NCBI GenBank assembly: GCA_903820955.1
Contig: CAIJJH010000164.1
Span: 1 to 11,218, forward strand
Source of the DNA: an uncultured Micrococcales bacterium
GTDB lineage: Bacteria > Actinomycetota > Actinomycetes > Actinomycetales > Microbacteriaceae
Direction of reading: 5' to 3'
DNA: 11,218 nucleotides
This document shows, piece after piece, positions 1 to 6,943 of this stretch (position 1 is its first letter; every line of letters starts with the position of its first letter). Position numbers and translations under genes: made by a program. The notes under the pieces were generated by a model. That model had not been told where the DNA came from and searched no databases. It worked only from the letters and a program-made list of their open reading frames with translations.

Positions 1-59
1 GTTACCTCATGCAGACCTCGATGAAGCTCTTCGGTATACCACTCAGGAAGCGCAAGTGA
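1..59 (+). CDS. 3' end of an unidentified upstream gene (partial)
   Basis: Frame 3 is open from the window edge to a TGA at 57-59 and reads YLMQTSMKLFGIPLRKRK. Most of its codons end in G or C, as in the clear genes of this window. The Nudix frame, which is also open to the edge, is much poorer in G/C at third positions over the same stretch. The stop overlaps the GTG start of the Nudix gene in a GTGA arrangement, which suggests translational coupling and one operon. The basic tail gives no family clue, so I do not name a function. It is possible that this is chance and that the Nudix frame extends left. Confidence 0.4.
   Translation, partial: YLMQTSMKLFGIPLRKRK
45..50 (+). promoter_or_regulatory. 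Ribosome binding site of the Nudix gene
   Basis: AGGAAG lies five bases before the GTG at 56. It is the main reason for choosing that GTG although the frame stays open to the left edge. Confidence 0.55.
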
Positions 60-529
60 CCGAGAAGATTCTGGTTCGCAATCGGCCGACTGCTCGGGTG
101 CTGCTAATAAACGCTCTCGATCAAGTGTTTCTGATTCTTACCCATTTTGACCCGGAACTTGGGCTGCCGCCGCGCTGGCTAACTCCTGGAGGCGGAATAG
201 ACGAGGGAGAGACGGTTCCAGGAGCCGCGATTCGTGAATTGCGCGAGGAAACCGGGCTGAGCCTCACCGAATCGGATCTGGGTGAACTATGGTGGCAAAC
301 CTCCGGACGTGGGGATTGGGCCGACGGTATTCATTACCAGACCTACACCGACAGTTTCTATCTGGTTCGCATCGAAGATTTCGTTTTGAATGACTCTGGC
401 TGGACGACCGATGAACACCGCGACGTGCTCGAGTGGCGATGGTGGAGCGTGTCTGAATTGATTGCCTCCGGTGAGAGTGTGGGCCCACACGGGCTTGCCG
501 GCCACCTCGGTCTCCACTTCTCGTCCTGA
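56..529 (+). CDS. Nudix (MutT-like) hydrolase
   Basis: This 157-residue protein carries a perfect Nudix box, G-x5-E-x7-RE-L-x-EE-x-G-L, at residues 46-68. The GGG turn is at 45-47, and E61, E64 and E65 would bind the divalent metal. Family members hydrolyse a nucleoside diphosphate linked to another moiety, such as oxidised dNTPs, nucleotide sugars or NADH. The substrate cannot be read from the sequence. The length is typical for a single-domain Nudix protein, with no signal peptide or membrane segment, so it should be cytoplasmic. The GTG start at 56 is supported by AGGAAG just upstream and by a GTGA overlap with the preceding stop. It converges on trpD across 77 bp and has no obvious link to the respiratory genes. 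Confidence 0.9.
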   Translation: MTEKILVRNRPTARVLLINALDQVFLILTHFDPELGLPPRWLTPGGGIDEGETVPGAAIRELREETGLSLTESDLGELWWQTSGRGDWADGIHYQTYTDSFYLVRIEDFVLNDSGWTTDEHRDVLEWRWWSVSELIASGESVGPHGLAGHLGLHFSS

Positions 530-542
530 TACCCTGTTACCG

Positions 543-556
543 ATAATGAACATTAT
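543..556. repeat. Short perfect inverted repeat between convergent genes
   Basis: ATAATG-AA-CATTAT is a 14-base dyad with 6-base arms in the gap between the Nudix and trpD stops. It is AT-rich, has only a 2-base centre, and has no T-run beside it, so it is a poor intrinsic terminator. It could be a protein-binding site or chance. I see no better terminator in 530-606. Confidence 0.4.
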
Positions 557-606
557 GTCAAGTTGTGTTTATTTGGTGCTCCAGCCCACTTCCCCGAAGG
601 ATTGGG

Positions 607-1671
607 TTATAGGGCGGTAGCTGCCGTCCAGGCTGAAAGCTTCTCGGCGGCTCTTCCGTCGTCAATCGCAGATCCGACCAGGGCCAGCGCCTTTGAGAAA
701 CGTGCGGTTAGATCAAGTGTTGCCTCTGAAGGATTCTTGGCGAGGTTGTAAGCCACGACGCCACCGGCTGCGTTCAGCATCACGATGTCGCGCACGCGAG
801 TCAAATTGCCTTCGGTATCGCCCGAAAGAACCGACCTGGCGACATTCGCGTTGAAATGTGCGTCGCCGCCTTCCAATTCGGCCGGGAGTGCCAATTTGAG
901 CCCCAATTTAGTCGGATCGAGGGTGAATTCGGTGACCACTCCCCCAGAAACCTGCCAAATCTGGCTGTTGCCGGTCGTGGTTAGCTCATCCAAGCCATCG
1001 GAACCCCTAAAAACAAGGGCTGAACGCCCTCTGGACGCCATTTCGGCGGCCATGAGAGGTGCAACTTGGGCGTTAGCGACACCGAGTGAGGTGGCGATTG
1101 GTTGAGCGGGGTTGGCAAGCGGACCCAAGAAGTTGAAAGTGGTCGGCACCCCAAGTTGTTTGCGGATCGGGGCAACGTGACGCATGGCCGGGTGAAAAAC
1201 CGGTGCGAAGAAGAACGTGATGCCGACCTCGGCGAAGATTTCGGCAACTCGTTCGGGTGAAAGATCGAGCCGAACTCCCAAGACTTCGAGCATTTCGCTC
1301 GAACCGGTCTTGCCTGAGGCCGAGCGGCTTCCGTGCTTCATCACGGGAACCCCGGCAGCGGCCGTCAAAATCGACGCCATCGATGAAATATTGACCGTCC
1401 CGGCAAGGTCTCCCCCGGTGCCGACGATGTCTACCGCGTCGTCTCCGGTTTCGAGAAGCACGCACTGTCTCAGCATTACGTCGACCAAACCGGCAAGTTC
1501 GTCCACGCTCTCGCCCTTAGAACGCAAGGCAAGCATGAAGGCGCCAACCTGCGCTTCGGAGGCTTCACCTGACATAATCTCGGTCATCGCCCAGTCGGCC
1601 TCGGTGCGATCGAGGTCAGCTTTTGCGAGTAATTTGGTCAGAATTGCCGACCAGGTGGGCGCAGTTGTCAT
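607..1671 (-). CDS. trpD: Anthranilate phosphoribosyltransferase
   Basis: TrpD transfers the phosphoribosyl group of PRPP to anthranilate, the second step of tryptophan synthesis from chorismate, in the cytoplasm. The 354 residues match the usual family length. Visible landmarks are GTGGD at residues 84-88 and NISS at 94-97 (PRPP site), KHGSR at 112-116, the GSSEMLEVLGV stretch at 123-133, HPAMRHVAPIR at 160-170, FNFLGPLANP at 179-188, and DGLDE at 225-229, whose acidic pair binds magnesium. The motif usually written KHGNR has Ser for Asn here (codon AGC), a change in the anthranilate pocket. The ATG at 1671 has no Shine-Dalgarno sequence and may be leaderless. The gene is divergent from ctaE, the same neighbour as in Mycobacterium tuberculosis, and stands apart from other trp genes here. 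Confidence 0.95.
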   Translation of the reverse strand: MTTAPTWSAILTKLLAKADLDRTEADWAMTEIMSGEASEAQVGAFMLALRSKGESVDELAGLVDVMLRQCVLLETGDDAVDIVGTGGDLAGTVNISSMASILTAAAGVPVMKHGSRSASGKTGSSEMLEVLGVRLDLSPERVAEIFAEVGITFFFAPVFHPAMRHVAPIRKQLGVPTTFNFLGPLANPAQPIATSLGVANAQVAPLMAAEMASRGRSALVFRGSDGLDELTTTGNSQIWQVSGGVVTEFTLDPTKLGLKLALPAELEGGDAHFNANVARSVLSGDTEGNLTRVRDIVMLNAAGGVVAYNLAKNPSEATLDLTARFSKALALVGSAIDDGRAAEKLSAWTAATAL

Positions 1672-1678
1672 ATTGGCA

Positions 1679-1684
1679 ATATTA
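1679..1684 (-). promoter_or_regulatory. Candidate -10 box for leaderless trpD
   Basis: Read on the minus strand, TAATAT is followed by seven bases and then the trpD ATG. No purine-rich ribosome site precedes the ATG. This spacing would put the transcript start at or next to the start codon, the leaderless layout common in actinobacteria. A -35 element is not convincing: the TTGACC upstream sits only 13 bases away. Confidence 0.35.
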
Positions 1685-1741
1685 CGAGGGAAATCTTGGT
1701 CAAACTGCCTCTAATGTCCGCAAACCAAGCGCGGCAAAGGA

Positions 1742-1747
1742 TAAGAT
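1742..1747 (+). promoter_or_regulatory. Candidate -10 box for leaderless ctaE
   Basis: TAAGAT fits the actinobacterial TANNNT pattern and lies six bases before the ctaE ATG at 1754. The only Shine-Dalgarno-like bases (AGGA at 1738-1741) are 12 bases from the ATG, which is far. The transcript may therefore begin at the start codon. This would be the promoter of the ctaE-qcrCAB operon. I see no clear -35 box. Confidence 0.35.
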
Positions 1748-1753
1748 TAAGTC

Positions 1754-2380
1754 ATGTCTTCGACGACCGTAAACCCCAAATCAGCCCCAGTGGTAAACCG
1801 ACCGAGCGCGACAGCAGTCGGAACAATCGTCTGGCTCGGTAGCGAAGTTATGTTCTTCGCAGCCCTCTTCGCCATGTACTTCAGCCTCAAGGCTCAGTCG
1901 CCCGTCATGTGGAGCGAAATGGTAGGCAAACTAAACGTTCCCTTCGCGCTCACCAACACGATCATCCTGGTTCTTTCTTCTTTCACTGCCCAATTCGGTG
2001 TGTTCGCGGCAGAGCGCATGCAGCCTCGTCGCACCGGCCTCTCCCCCATGAAGTGGGGAATGGTTGAGTGGTTCTTCCTCAGCTTCGTAATGGGTGCCAT
2101 GTTCGTCTCCGGTCAGGTTTGGGAGTATGCCAACTTGATTCAAGATCACGTGACTCTAGACGGAAACTCTTACGGTAGTGCGTTCTACATCACAACCGGG
2201 TTCCACGCCTTGCACGTTACCGGAGGACTTATCGCGTTCCTCGTCGTGATCGGTCGCACGTTCCTGGCCAAGAAGTTTGGCCACGCCGAGGCGACTAGCG
2301 CCATCGTCGTCTCCTACTACTGGCACTTCGTTGATGTGGTTTGGATCGGCTTGTTCCTAATCATCTACGTCTTGAAGTAA
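1754..2380 (+). CDS. ctaE: Cytochrome c oxidase subunit III (aa3 type)
   Basis: CtaE is the membrane subunit III of the aa3 cytochrome c oxidase. It carries no redox metal and is thought to stabilise the catalytic subunit and its proton uptake. The 208 residues form five hydrophobic spans, near 22-44, 66-86, 104-122, 144-168 and 184-206, the short bacterial form of the family. Recognisable stretches are WLGSEVMFF at 27-35, GQVWEY at 120-125 with E124, [12 protein letters not shown] at 147-158, and [10 protein letters not shown] at 188-197. It opens the operon with qcrC, 19 bp ahead of it, although its oxidase partners are encoded in the opposite arm at 6526-9465. That split is typical of actinobacteria. 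Confidence 0.95.
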   Translation: MSSTTVNPKSAPVVNRPSATAVGTIVWLGSEVMFFAALFAMYFSLKAQSPVMWSEMVGKLNVPFALTNTIILVLSSFTAQFGVFAAERMQPRRTGLSPMKWGMVEWFFLSFVMGAMFVSGQVWEYANLIQDHVTLDGNSYGSAFYITTGFHALHVTGGLIAFLVVIGRTFLAKKFGHAEATSAIVVSYYWHFVDVVWIGLFLIIYVLK

Positions 2381-2399
2381 CCGAGAGAAACTCAAAGCC

Positions 2400-3188
2400 A
2401 TGAAACAGAATCTAAAAAATGCGCGTCGATCCCCTTGGTCGGCAATTGCCGTAATCCTTGCCGGTTTGATCTTGACCGGCAGCGGTTTCGTAGCCGCAAC
2501 CGCTAGCACTTCGGCAGCTTCCGACAGTCCATACACTGCAAGTCAGGTAGACCAAGGTCACAAGTTGTTCCTATCCAACTGCGCGTCCTGCCATGGCAAG
2601 AACGCAGAGGGAACAGCTAACGCCCCAAGTCTTTACGGTGTTGGTGCGGCCTCGGTGCTATTCCAAGTTGAAACCGGACGCATGCCCGGCGCAATCTCTG
2701 GCCCACAGCTCGAAGTGAAGCCGGTGCAGTTCAAACAATCTGATATCGACGCTATGGCAGCTTGGGTTGCATCTCTGGCTCCAGGTCCTTCGGCGCCAAC
2801 CGCCGCCTACCTAGCCCAAAAGGGTGACGCCAGCCGCGGTGGACAAATCTTCCGCATCAACTGCGCGATGTGCCACAACGCCGTCGGTGCCGGTGGTGCT
2901 CTAACCGGAGGCAAGTACGCTCCAGCTTTGACTCACACCAGCGCGGCTCACATCTACGAAGCCATGATTACCGGGCCGCAGAACATGCCTGTCTTCTCAA
3001 ACTCAGACCTAACCCTTACCGACAAGACCGACATCATCACCTACCTTCAGGCAGTTCAGACCAATCCGTCGATCGGTGGCTTTGATCTCGGAAACCTCGG
3101 GCCGGTAGTAGAAGGCTTGTTTATGTGGATCTTCATGCTCGGTGGTCTTGTGCTTTTAACAATGTGGCTTGGCGCCAAGTCGAATTAG
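2400..3188 (+). CDS. qcrC: Di-heme cytochrome c subunit of the bc1 complex
   Basis: QcrC is the actinobacterial cytochrome cc, which replaces both cytochrome c1 and soluble cytochrome c and carries electrons from the Rieske centre to CuA of the oxidase. The 262 residues contain two c-type heme sites: CASCH at 61-65 and CAMCH at 155-159. M95 (GRMPG) and M196 (NMPVF) are likely axial ligands. An N-terminal hydrophobic span at about 13-34 and a C-terminal one at about 236-257 place the heme domains outside the membrane, consistent with heme attachment there. The ATG at 2400 is preceded by GAGAGAAA at 2383-2390. It sits 19 bp after ctaE and 19 bp before qcrA. Confidence 0.96.
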   Translation: MKQNLKNARRSPWSAIAVILAGLILTGSGFVAATASTSAASDSPYTASQVDQGHKLFLSNCASCHGKNAEGTANAPSLYGVGAASVLFQVETGRMPGAISGPQLEVKPVQFKQSDIDAMAAWVASLAPGPSAPTAAYLAQKGDASRGGQIFRINCAMCHNAVGAGGALTGGKYAPALTHTSAAHIYEAMITGPQNMPVFSNSDLTLTDKTDIITYLQAVQTNPSIGGFDLGNLGPVVEGLFMWIFMLGGLVLLTMWLGAKSN

Positions 3189-3194
3189 GACTCT

Positions 3195-3200
3195 AGGGAG
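3195..3200 (+). promoter_or_regulatory. Ribosome binding site that fixes the qcrA start
   Basis: AGGGAG lies seven bases before the GTG at 3208. It decides against a longer reading from a TTG at 3169, which would overlap the end of qcrC and lacks such a site. Confidence 0.75.
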
Positions 3201-3207
3201 AAATCAA

Positions 3208-4275
3208 GTGAGTGACAAGAAGAACGGTCTCGTAAAACCCGAAAACGCCGAATTCGACTACAGCGCTGGGCTAGCCAAGGTTGACGCCGACAAATTCGCC
3301 GACCCTGGCATCGAACCACACCGCGTTCGCATGACCGATAAGAGCGTCAAGCACGAGAAGGCTGCCGCAAGACAGGTTGCCTCTCTCTTCTTATTCTCGA
3401 TCGCGAGCAGCATTTTCGCGATCTGGGCATACTTTGGGATCAAGGTTTACTCTTTCGACCTAAACAGCATCCGTAGCAACGTACTGTTCCTAGGCCTAGG
3501 CATTGCTTTCGGCATGCTCGGCATCGGTATCGGCGCAGTGCACTGGGCAAAGACCCTGATGCCAGACGCCGAGGTTTCGGAGGCTCGCCACCAAACCCGT
3601 GGCAGCGAAGAAACCCGTGCGGCTGCGATCGAGGTAATCAACCTTGCCAACGAAGAATCCGGGTTCTCGCGTCGCAAGCTAATCCGTCGCTCGCTCTACG
3701 GCGCTCTAGCTCTGTTTCCAATCCCAGGTCTGGTCATCTTCCGCGACCTAGGGCCAAACCCTTCAGACACACTGAAGCACACCATGTGGGCGCCTGGCCT
3801 AAAACTTATGCGTGACCCGAGTGGCACTCCGATTAAGGCATCTGACGTCGAGCTCGGCTCAGTCTTCCACGTGATTCCCGAAGGCTTGGCTGAACTAGGC
3901 CAAAACGAGGCCACTTACGATGAAATGATTGCCCAGAAGGCGAAAGCAGCTGTACTTCTCGTGCGCGTCGACCCTGCGATTTTGATTGAGGCGCCCGAGC
4001 GCAAGGATTGGTCTTACCAGGGAATCGTTGCGTACTCGAAGATTTGCACTCACGTTGGTTGCCCGGTTGCTTTGTACGAGCAACAGACCCACCACCTGCT
4101 CTGCCCATGTCACCAGTCGACGTTTGACCTCCCAGACGCCTGCAAGGTGATTTTCGGCCCGGCTTCCCGACCGCTCCCCCAACTTCCGATCACCGTCGAC
4201 AAAGACGGCTACCTAATCGCACGGAGTGACTTCACCGAACCTGTTGGGCCAAGCTTCTGGGACAGGAAGGCTTAG
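3208..4275 (+). CDS. qcrA: Rieske iron-sulfur subunit of the bc1 complex
   Basis: QcrA takes the first electron from menaquinol at the Qo site and passes it to QcrC. With the GTG start it has 355 residues, much longer than mitochondrial Rieske proteins and as expected for actinobacterial QcrA. A polar cytoplasmic N-terminus of about 55 residues is followed by three membrane spans near 56-78, 92-114 and 158-178. The 2Fe-2S site is complete: CTHVGC at 280-285 and CPCH at 299-302. C280, H282, C299 and H302 are the cluster ligands, and C285 with C301 the expected disulfide. The three-helix anchor is the actinobacterial form. The stop is only 2 bp before the qcrB ATG, and the qcrB ribosome site lies inside the end of this gene, so translation is probably coupled. 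Confidence 0.95.
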   Translation: MSDKKNGLVKPENAEFDYSAGLAKVDADKFADPGIEPHRVRMTDKSVKHEKAAARQVASLFLFSIASSIFAIWAYFGIKVYSFDLNSIRSNVLFLGLGIAFGMLGIGIGAVHWAKTLMPDAEVSEARHQTRGSEETRAAAIEVINLANEESGFSRRKLIRRSLYGALALFPIPGLVIFRDLGPNPSDTLKHTMWAPGLKLMRDPSGTPIKASDVELGSVFHVIPEGLAELGQNEATYDEMIAQKAKAAVLLVRVDPAILIEAPERKDWSYQGIVAYSKICTHVGCPVALYEQQTHHLLCPCHQSTFDLPDACKVIFGPASRPLPQLPITVDKDGYLIARSDFTEPVGPSFWDRKA

Positions 4276-4277
4276 AG

Positions 4278-5888
4278 ATGAGTACCGCAAACGGAAACAA
4301 GCAAAAGGGCGGATTCCTGGCCGGAACCGCTAACTACCTAGACGAGCGGGTCGGCGTAGCTGGAATTTTGAAGACCTTCGGTCGCAAGGTGTTCCCCGAT
4401 CACTGGTCTTTCATGCTCGGCGAGGTTGCTCTTTACAGCTTCCTTGTTCTTCTTCTCTCGGGAACCTTCCTAACCTTCTTCTTCCAGCCAGCGATGACTC
4501 CGGTTATTTACGACGGCATCTACGGCCCGCTAAAGGGCGCACACATGTCGGTTGCCTACGCATCGACAATCGACATCTCGTTTGAGGTTCGCGGCGGGCT
4601 CCTGATGCGTCAGGTTCACCACTGGGCTGCGCTTTTGTTCGTTGCCTCTGCCGGGCTCCACATGCTGCGTGTTTTCTTTACTGGCGCATTCCGCAAGCCA
4701 CGCGAAATCAACTGGATCGTCGGCTTCGCCCTGTTCGTCTTGGGTATGGCAGGCGGCTTTACCGGCTACTCGCTACCAGATGACCTTCTGTCGGGTAACG
4801 GGCTTCGAATCATTGACGGCATGATCAAGGGTGTTCCGGTAATCGGTACCTGGATTTCATCGCTGCTATTCGGCGGAGAGTTCCCTGGGCACGGCATTGT
4901 TGCCCGACTCTACAGCCTTCACATCATGTTGATTCCCGCTCTGATTTTGGTGTTCATCGCGATCCACCTATTCATGGTGGTAATCCACAAGCACACCCAC
5001 TACTCGGGTGCTGGTAAGCGTGACGACAACGTCGTCGGCTACCCACTAGCTCCGGTCTACGTTGCCAAGGCTGGTGGATTCTTCTTCATCGTCTTCGGTG
5101 TAATCATGCTCGTGGCGGCGACTTTCACCATCAACCCGGTTTGGAACTACGGTGGCTACGACCCCTCCCCCGTTTCAGCCGGAACCCAGCCGGACTGGTA
5201 CATCGGATTCCTCGATGGCGCTCTTCGTCTAACCCCTAGCCACCTCGAGGTGATGCTCGGCAATTACACGCTCTCGTTGAACGTGCTGATACCAATGGTT
5301 GTCGGTGTGCTGTTCCTCGTAGTTGCAGCTCTCTACCCGTTCCTTGAAGCCTGGGTCACAGGTGACAAGCGTGAACACCACGTCCTGGATCGCCCTCGCA
5401 ACGCACCGACTCGCACCGCAATCGGTGCTGCCGGTGTGGTCTTCTACGCGGTTCTCTGGGCCGGTGCGGCAACCGACCTAATTGCAACCAACTTCAGGAT
5501 GTCTCTGAACCAGGTTCTTCTGAGTCTTCAGATCGCACTGATTATTCTGCCAATCGCGGCATACATAATCACCAAGAGACTTGCACTCTCGTTACAGCGC
5601 AAAGACCGCGAAATAGTCCTGCACGGACGCGAGAGCGGACGCATCGTGCGCCTGCCTCACGGTGAATATGTTGAAGTTCACGAGGAGATTGACGAATACA
5701 CCCGCTACAAGTTGGTCGATTTCGTGAACTACCAGCCGATACTGGCCAGACCCAATGCTCGCGGCAAGATCACGATTCGCGGTCGCATTCGCGCATCGAT
5801 GTCTAGCTGGTTCTTCGAAGATCGGGTTACTCCGGTAACCCCTGCCGAGCTTAAAGCTGCTCACAGCGACACCAAGGAACTCCACTAG
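4278..5888 (+). CDS. qcrB: Cytochrome b subunit of the bc1 complex
   Basis: QcrB is the menaquinol-oxidising membrane subunit, with two b hemes and the Qo and Qi sites. Its 536 residues contain the N-terminal heme-binding core, with histidine pairs H114/H128 and H215/H230. The second pair is one residue wider than the first, a spacing known from cytochrome b6. The Qo-loop motif is PDWY at 305-308, where mitochondrial proteins have PEWY. The membrane core reaches about residue 435, and a charged C-terminal tail of about 100 residues follows, an extension seen in actinobacterial QcrB. AGGAAGG at 4264-4270 gives a good ribosome site seven bases before the ATG. It completes qcrCAB and is followed by a transporter gene 15 bp later. 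Confidence 0.96.
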   Translation: MSTANGNKQKGGFLAGTANYLDERVGVAGILKTFGRKVFPDHWSFMLGEVALYSFLVLLLSGTFLTFFFQPAMTPVIYDGIYGPLKGAHMSVAYASTIDISFEVRGGLLMRQVHHWAALLFVASAGLHMLRVFFTGAFRKPREINWIVGFALFVLGMAGGFTGYSLPDDLLSGNGLRIIDGMIKGVPVIGTWISSLLFGGEFPGHGIVARLYSLHIMLIPALILVFIAIHLFMVVIHKHTHYSGAGKRDDNVVGYPLAPVYVAKAGGFFFIVFGVIMLVAATFTINPVWNYGGYDPSPVSAGTQPDWYIGFLDGALRLTPSHLEVMLGNYTLSLNVLIPMVVGVLFLVVAALYPFLEAWVTGDKREHHVLDRPRNAPTRTAIGAAGVVFYAVLWAGAATDLIATNFRMSLNQVLLSLQIALIILPIAAYIITKRLALSLQRKDREIVLHGRESGRIVRLPHGEYVEVHEEIDEYTRYKLVDFVNYQPILARPNARGKITIRGRIRASMSSWFFEDRVTPVTPAELKAAHSDTKELH

Positions 5889-5903
5889 CAAACTGCTGAT
5901 TAC

Positions 5904-6515
5904 ATGAGCTCCTTGTTCGCATACCTAGCCATCTGCTTGGCCATTGCAACCGGCGCTCTTAGCCCAGGTCCCAGCTTCGTGGTCGTTGCTAGAACCGCCA
6001 TGGCGCATGGTCGCAAACAGGGCATGAAGGTCGCTTTGGGTATGGGGTTAGCCGGTCTAACCTACGCTCTGATCGCAGAACTAGGCATCGGGGCTATCGT
6101 CAAATCAAACCCCATAGTTTTTCTGTCGTTCAAAATTGCGGGCTCTGCCTACCTTGCTTATTTAGGCGTGATGATGCTGAGGCACGCAAAAGAAACCCCG
6201 ATCGCTAATGCGGAAGGCGTCGAACCCTCTTCGGGCTTCTTTCAAGGCTTACGAACCCAGCTCAGCAACCCGAAGACCGTGATTGTTTACGCGAGCATCT
6301 TTGCTGCGCTGATGCCCCGCTCCCCCGAACCCTGGCTACTTATCGCCCTACCCGTCACAATCGGGATAATCGAGTCAGGTTGGTATGTTGTCGTTGCTAC
6401 GCTGTTTGCTACCTCGAGAGCGTCCAGCGCCTATGCGCAGGCAAAAGCACCGATCGACAGAGTGGCCGGAACGGTAATCATTCTCCTGGCCGTTAGCCTT
6501 GCGTTCCTGGTTTAG
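5904..6515 (+). CDS. LysE/RhtB-family amino-acid exporter
   Basis: This 203-residue hydrophobic protein matches the LysE/RhtB translocator family, whose members export amino acids or related small molecules with about six membrane spans. Family marks are SPGPS at residues 20-24 followed by an AR-TA-xHG-xxxG stretch at 29-40, the KIAGSAYLAYLG segment at 77-88, and the GLRTQLSNPK segment at 115-124. The substrate cannot be told. The start is limited to ATG 5904 or later because the frame has a stop at 5886-5888, and no Shine-Dalgarno sequence is visible. It is 15 bp from qcrB, so it may be read as the last gene of that operon, but a functional link to respiration is not evident. It converges on ctaF with a 10-bp gap. 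Confidence 0.9.
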   Translation: MSSLFAYLAICLAIATGALSPGPSFVVVARTAMAHGRKQGMKVALGMGLAGLTYALIAELGIGAIVKSNPIVFLSFKIAGSAYLAYLGVMMLRHAKETPIANAEGVEPSSGFFQGLRTQLSNPKTVIVYASIFAALMPRSPEPWLLIALPVTIGIIESGWYVVVATLFATSRASSAYAQAKAPIDRVAGTVIILLAVSLAFLV

Positions 6516-6523
6516 AAACTAAA
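6511..6523. repeat. Small dyad over the convergent stop region
   Basis: TTTAG-AAA-CTAAA has 5-base arms and a 3-base loop and includes the stop codon of the exporter gene. It is followed by AAC on the + strand, not by a T-run, so it is a weak terminator candidate at best. It is the only hairpin-like element in the 10-bp gap between the two convergent operons. Confidence 0.3.
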
Positions 6524-6525
6524 AA

Positions 6526-6939
6526 CTAGTGGGCGTACTGCCCGCGGTAGTTTTCGAAGACAAAACCAAATACCGCGATCAGCGCAAGTGGAACCGCGAT
6601 AAAGAAAAGCCACCAGCCGATTGCAAGCGATGCGAAAGACATTGCGGCGAAGAGGCCCAGGAACATTGGCCACCACGAGAATGCGTTGAAGAAACCGATT
6701 TCTCCGTCGCCGTCCTCGATGTTAGCCGATGGGTTGTCCTCGGGAACCGGGCCCTGACTTTTGTGCGTCCTCTGCAAATAGAACGCGATCAGGCCAGACA
6801 AAAACACCAGCATCGCGATGGCTGCGGTACCAATGATCTCAACCTTGCCCGTAGAGACAATATTCCACACCGTGTAACCGGCACTGGCTAGAGCGTAAAA
6901 AACGGTTAGCAACCAGAAGAGTTTTGCATTGGTACCCAT
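6526..6939 (-). CDS. ctaF: Cytochrome c oxidase subunit IV, actinobacterial type
   Basis: CtaF is the small fourth subunit found in actinobacterial aa3 oxidases, a membrane protein without redox cofactors. The 137 residues show hydrophobic spans near 7-27, 34-55, 92-107 and 109-127. A conserved polar linker at 63-91 ends in IEDGDGEIGFFNAFSWWP, which I recognise as the family signature. The ATG at 6939 is preferred over a start 15 codons upstream because AGAAGGG (6948-6954 on the minus strand) lies eight bases before it. It begins four bases after the ctaD stop, as the last gene of ctaC-ctaD-ctaF. Confidence 0.92.
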   Translation of the reverse strand: MGTNAKLFWLLTVFYALASAGYTVWNIVSTGKVEIIGTAAIAMLVFLSGLIAFYLQRTHKSQGPVPEDNPSANIEDGDGEIGFFNAFSWWPMFLGLFAAMSFASLAIGWWLFFIAVPLALIAVFGFVFENYRGQYAH

Positions 6940-6943
6940 GGTT

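Noticed and set aside
1696..1701. TTGGTC as a -35 box for ctaE
   Set aside because: It is about 40 bases from the proposed -10 box, far outside the usual 16-18 base spacing.
1217..1714. A 165-codon open frame on the + strand over trpD and the trpD-ctaE gap
   Set aside because: It is a Ser/Pro/Ala-rich shadow of trpD with no domain and would cover the divergent promoter region.
3169..3207. A longer qcrA reading from a TTG at 3169
   Set aside because: It overlaps the end of qcrC and lacks a ribosome site, while GTG 3208 has AGGGAG seven bases upstream and follows the qcrC stop.
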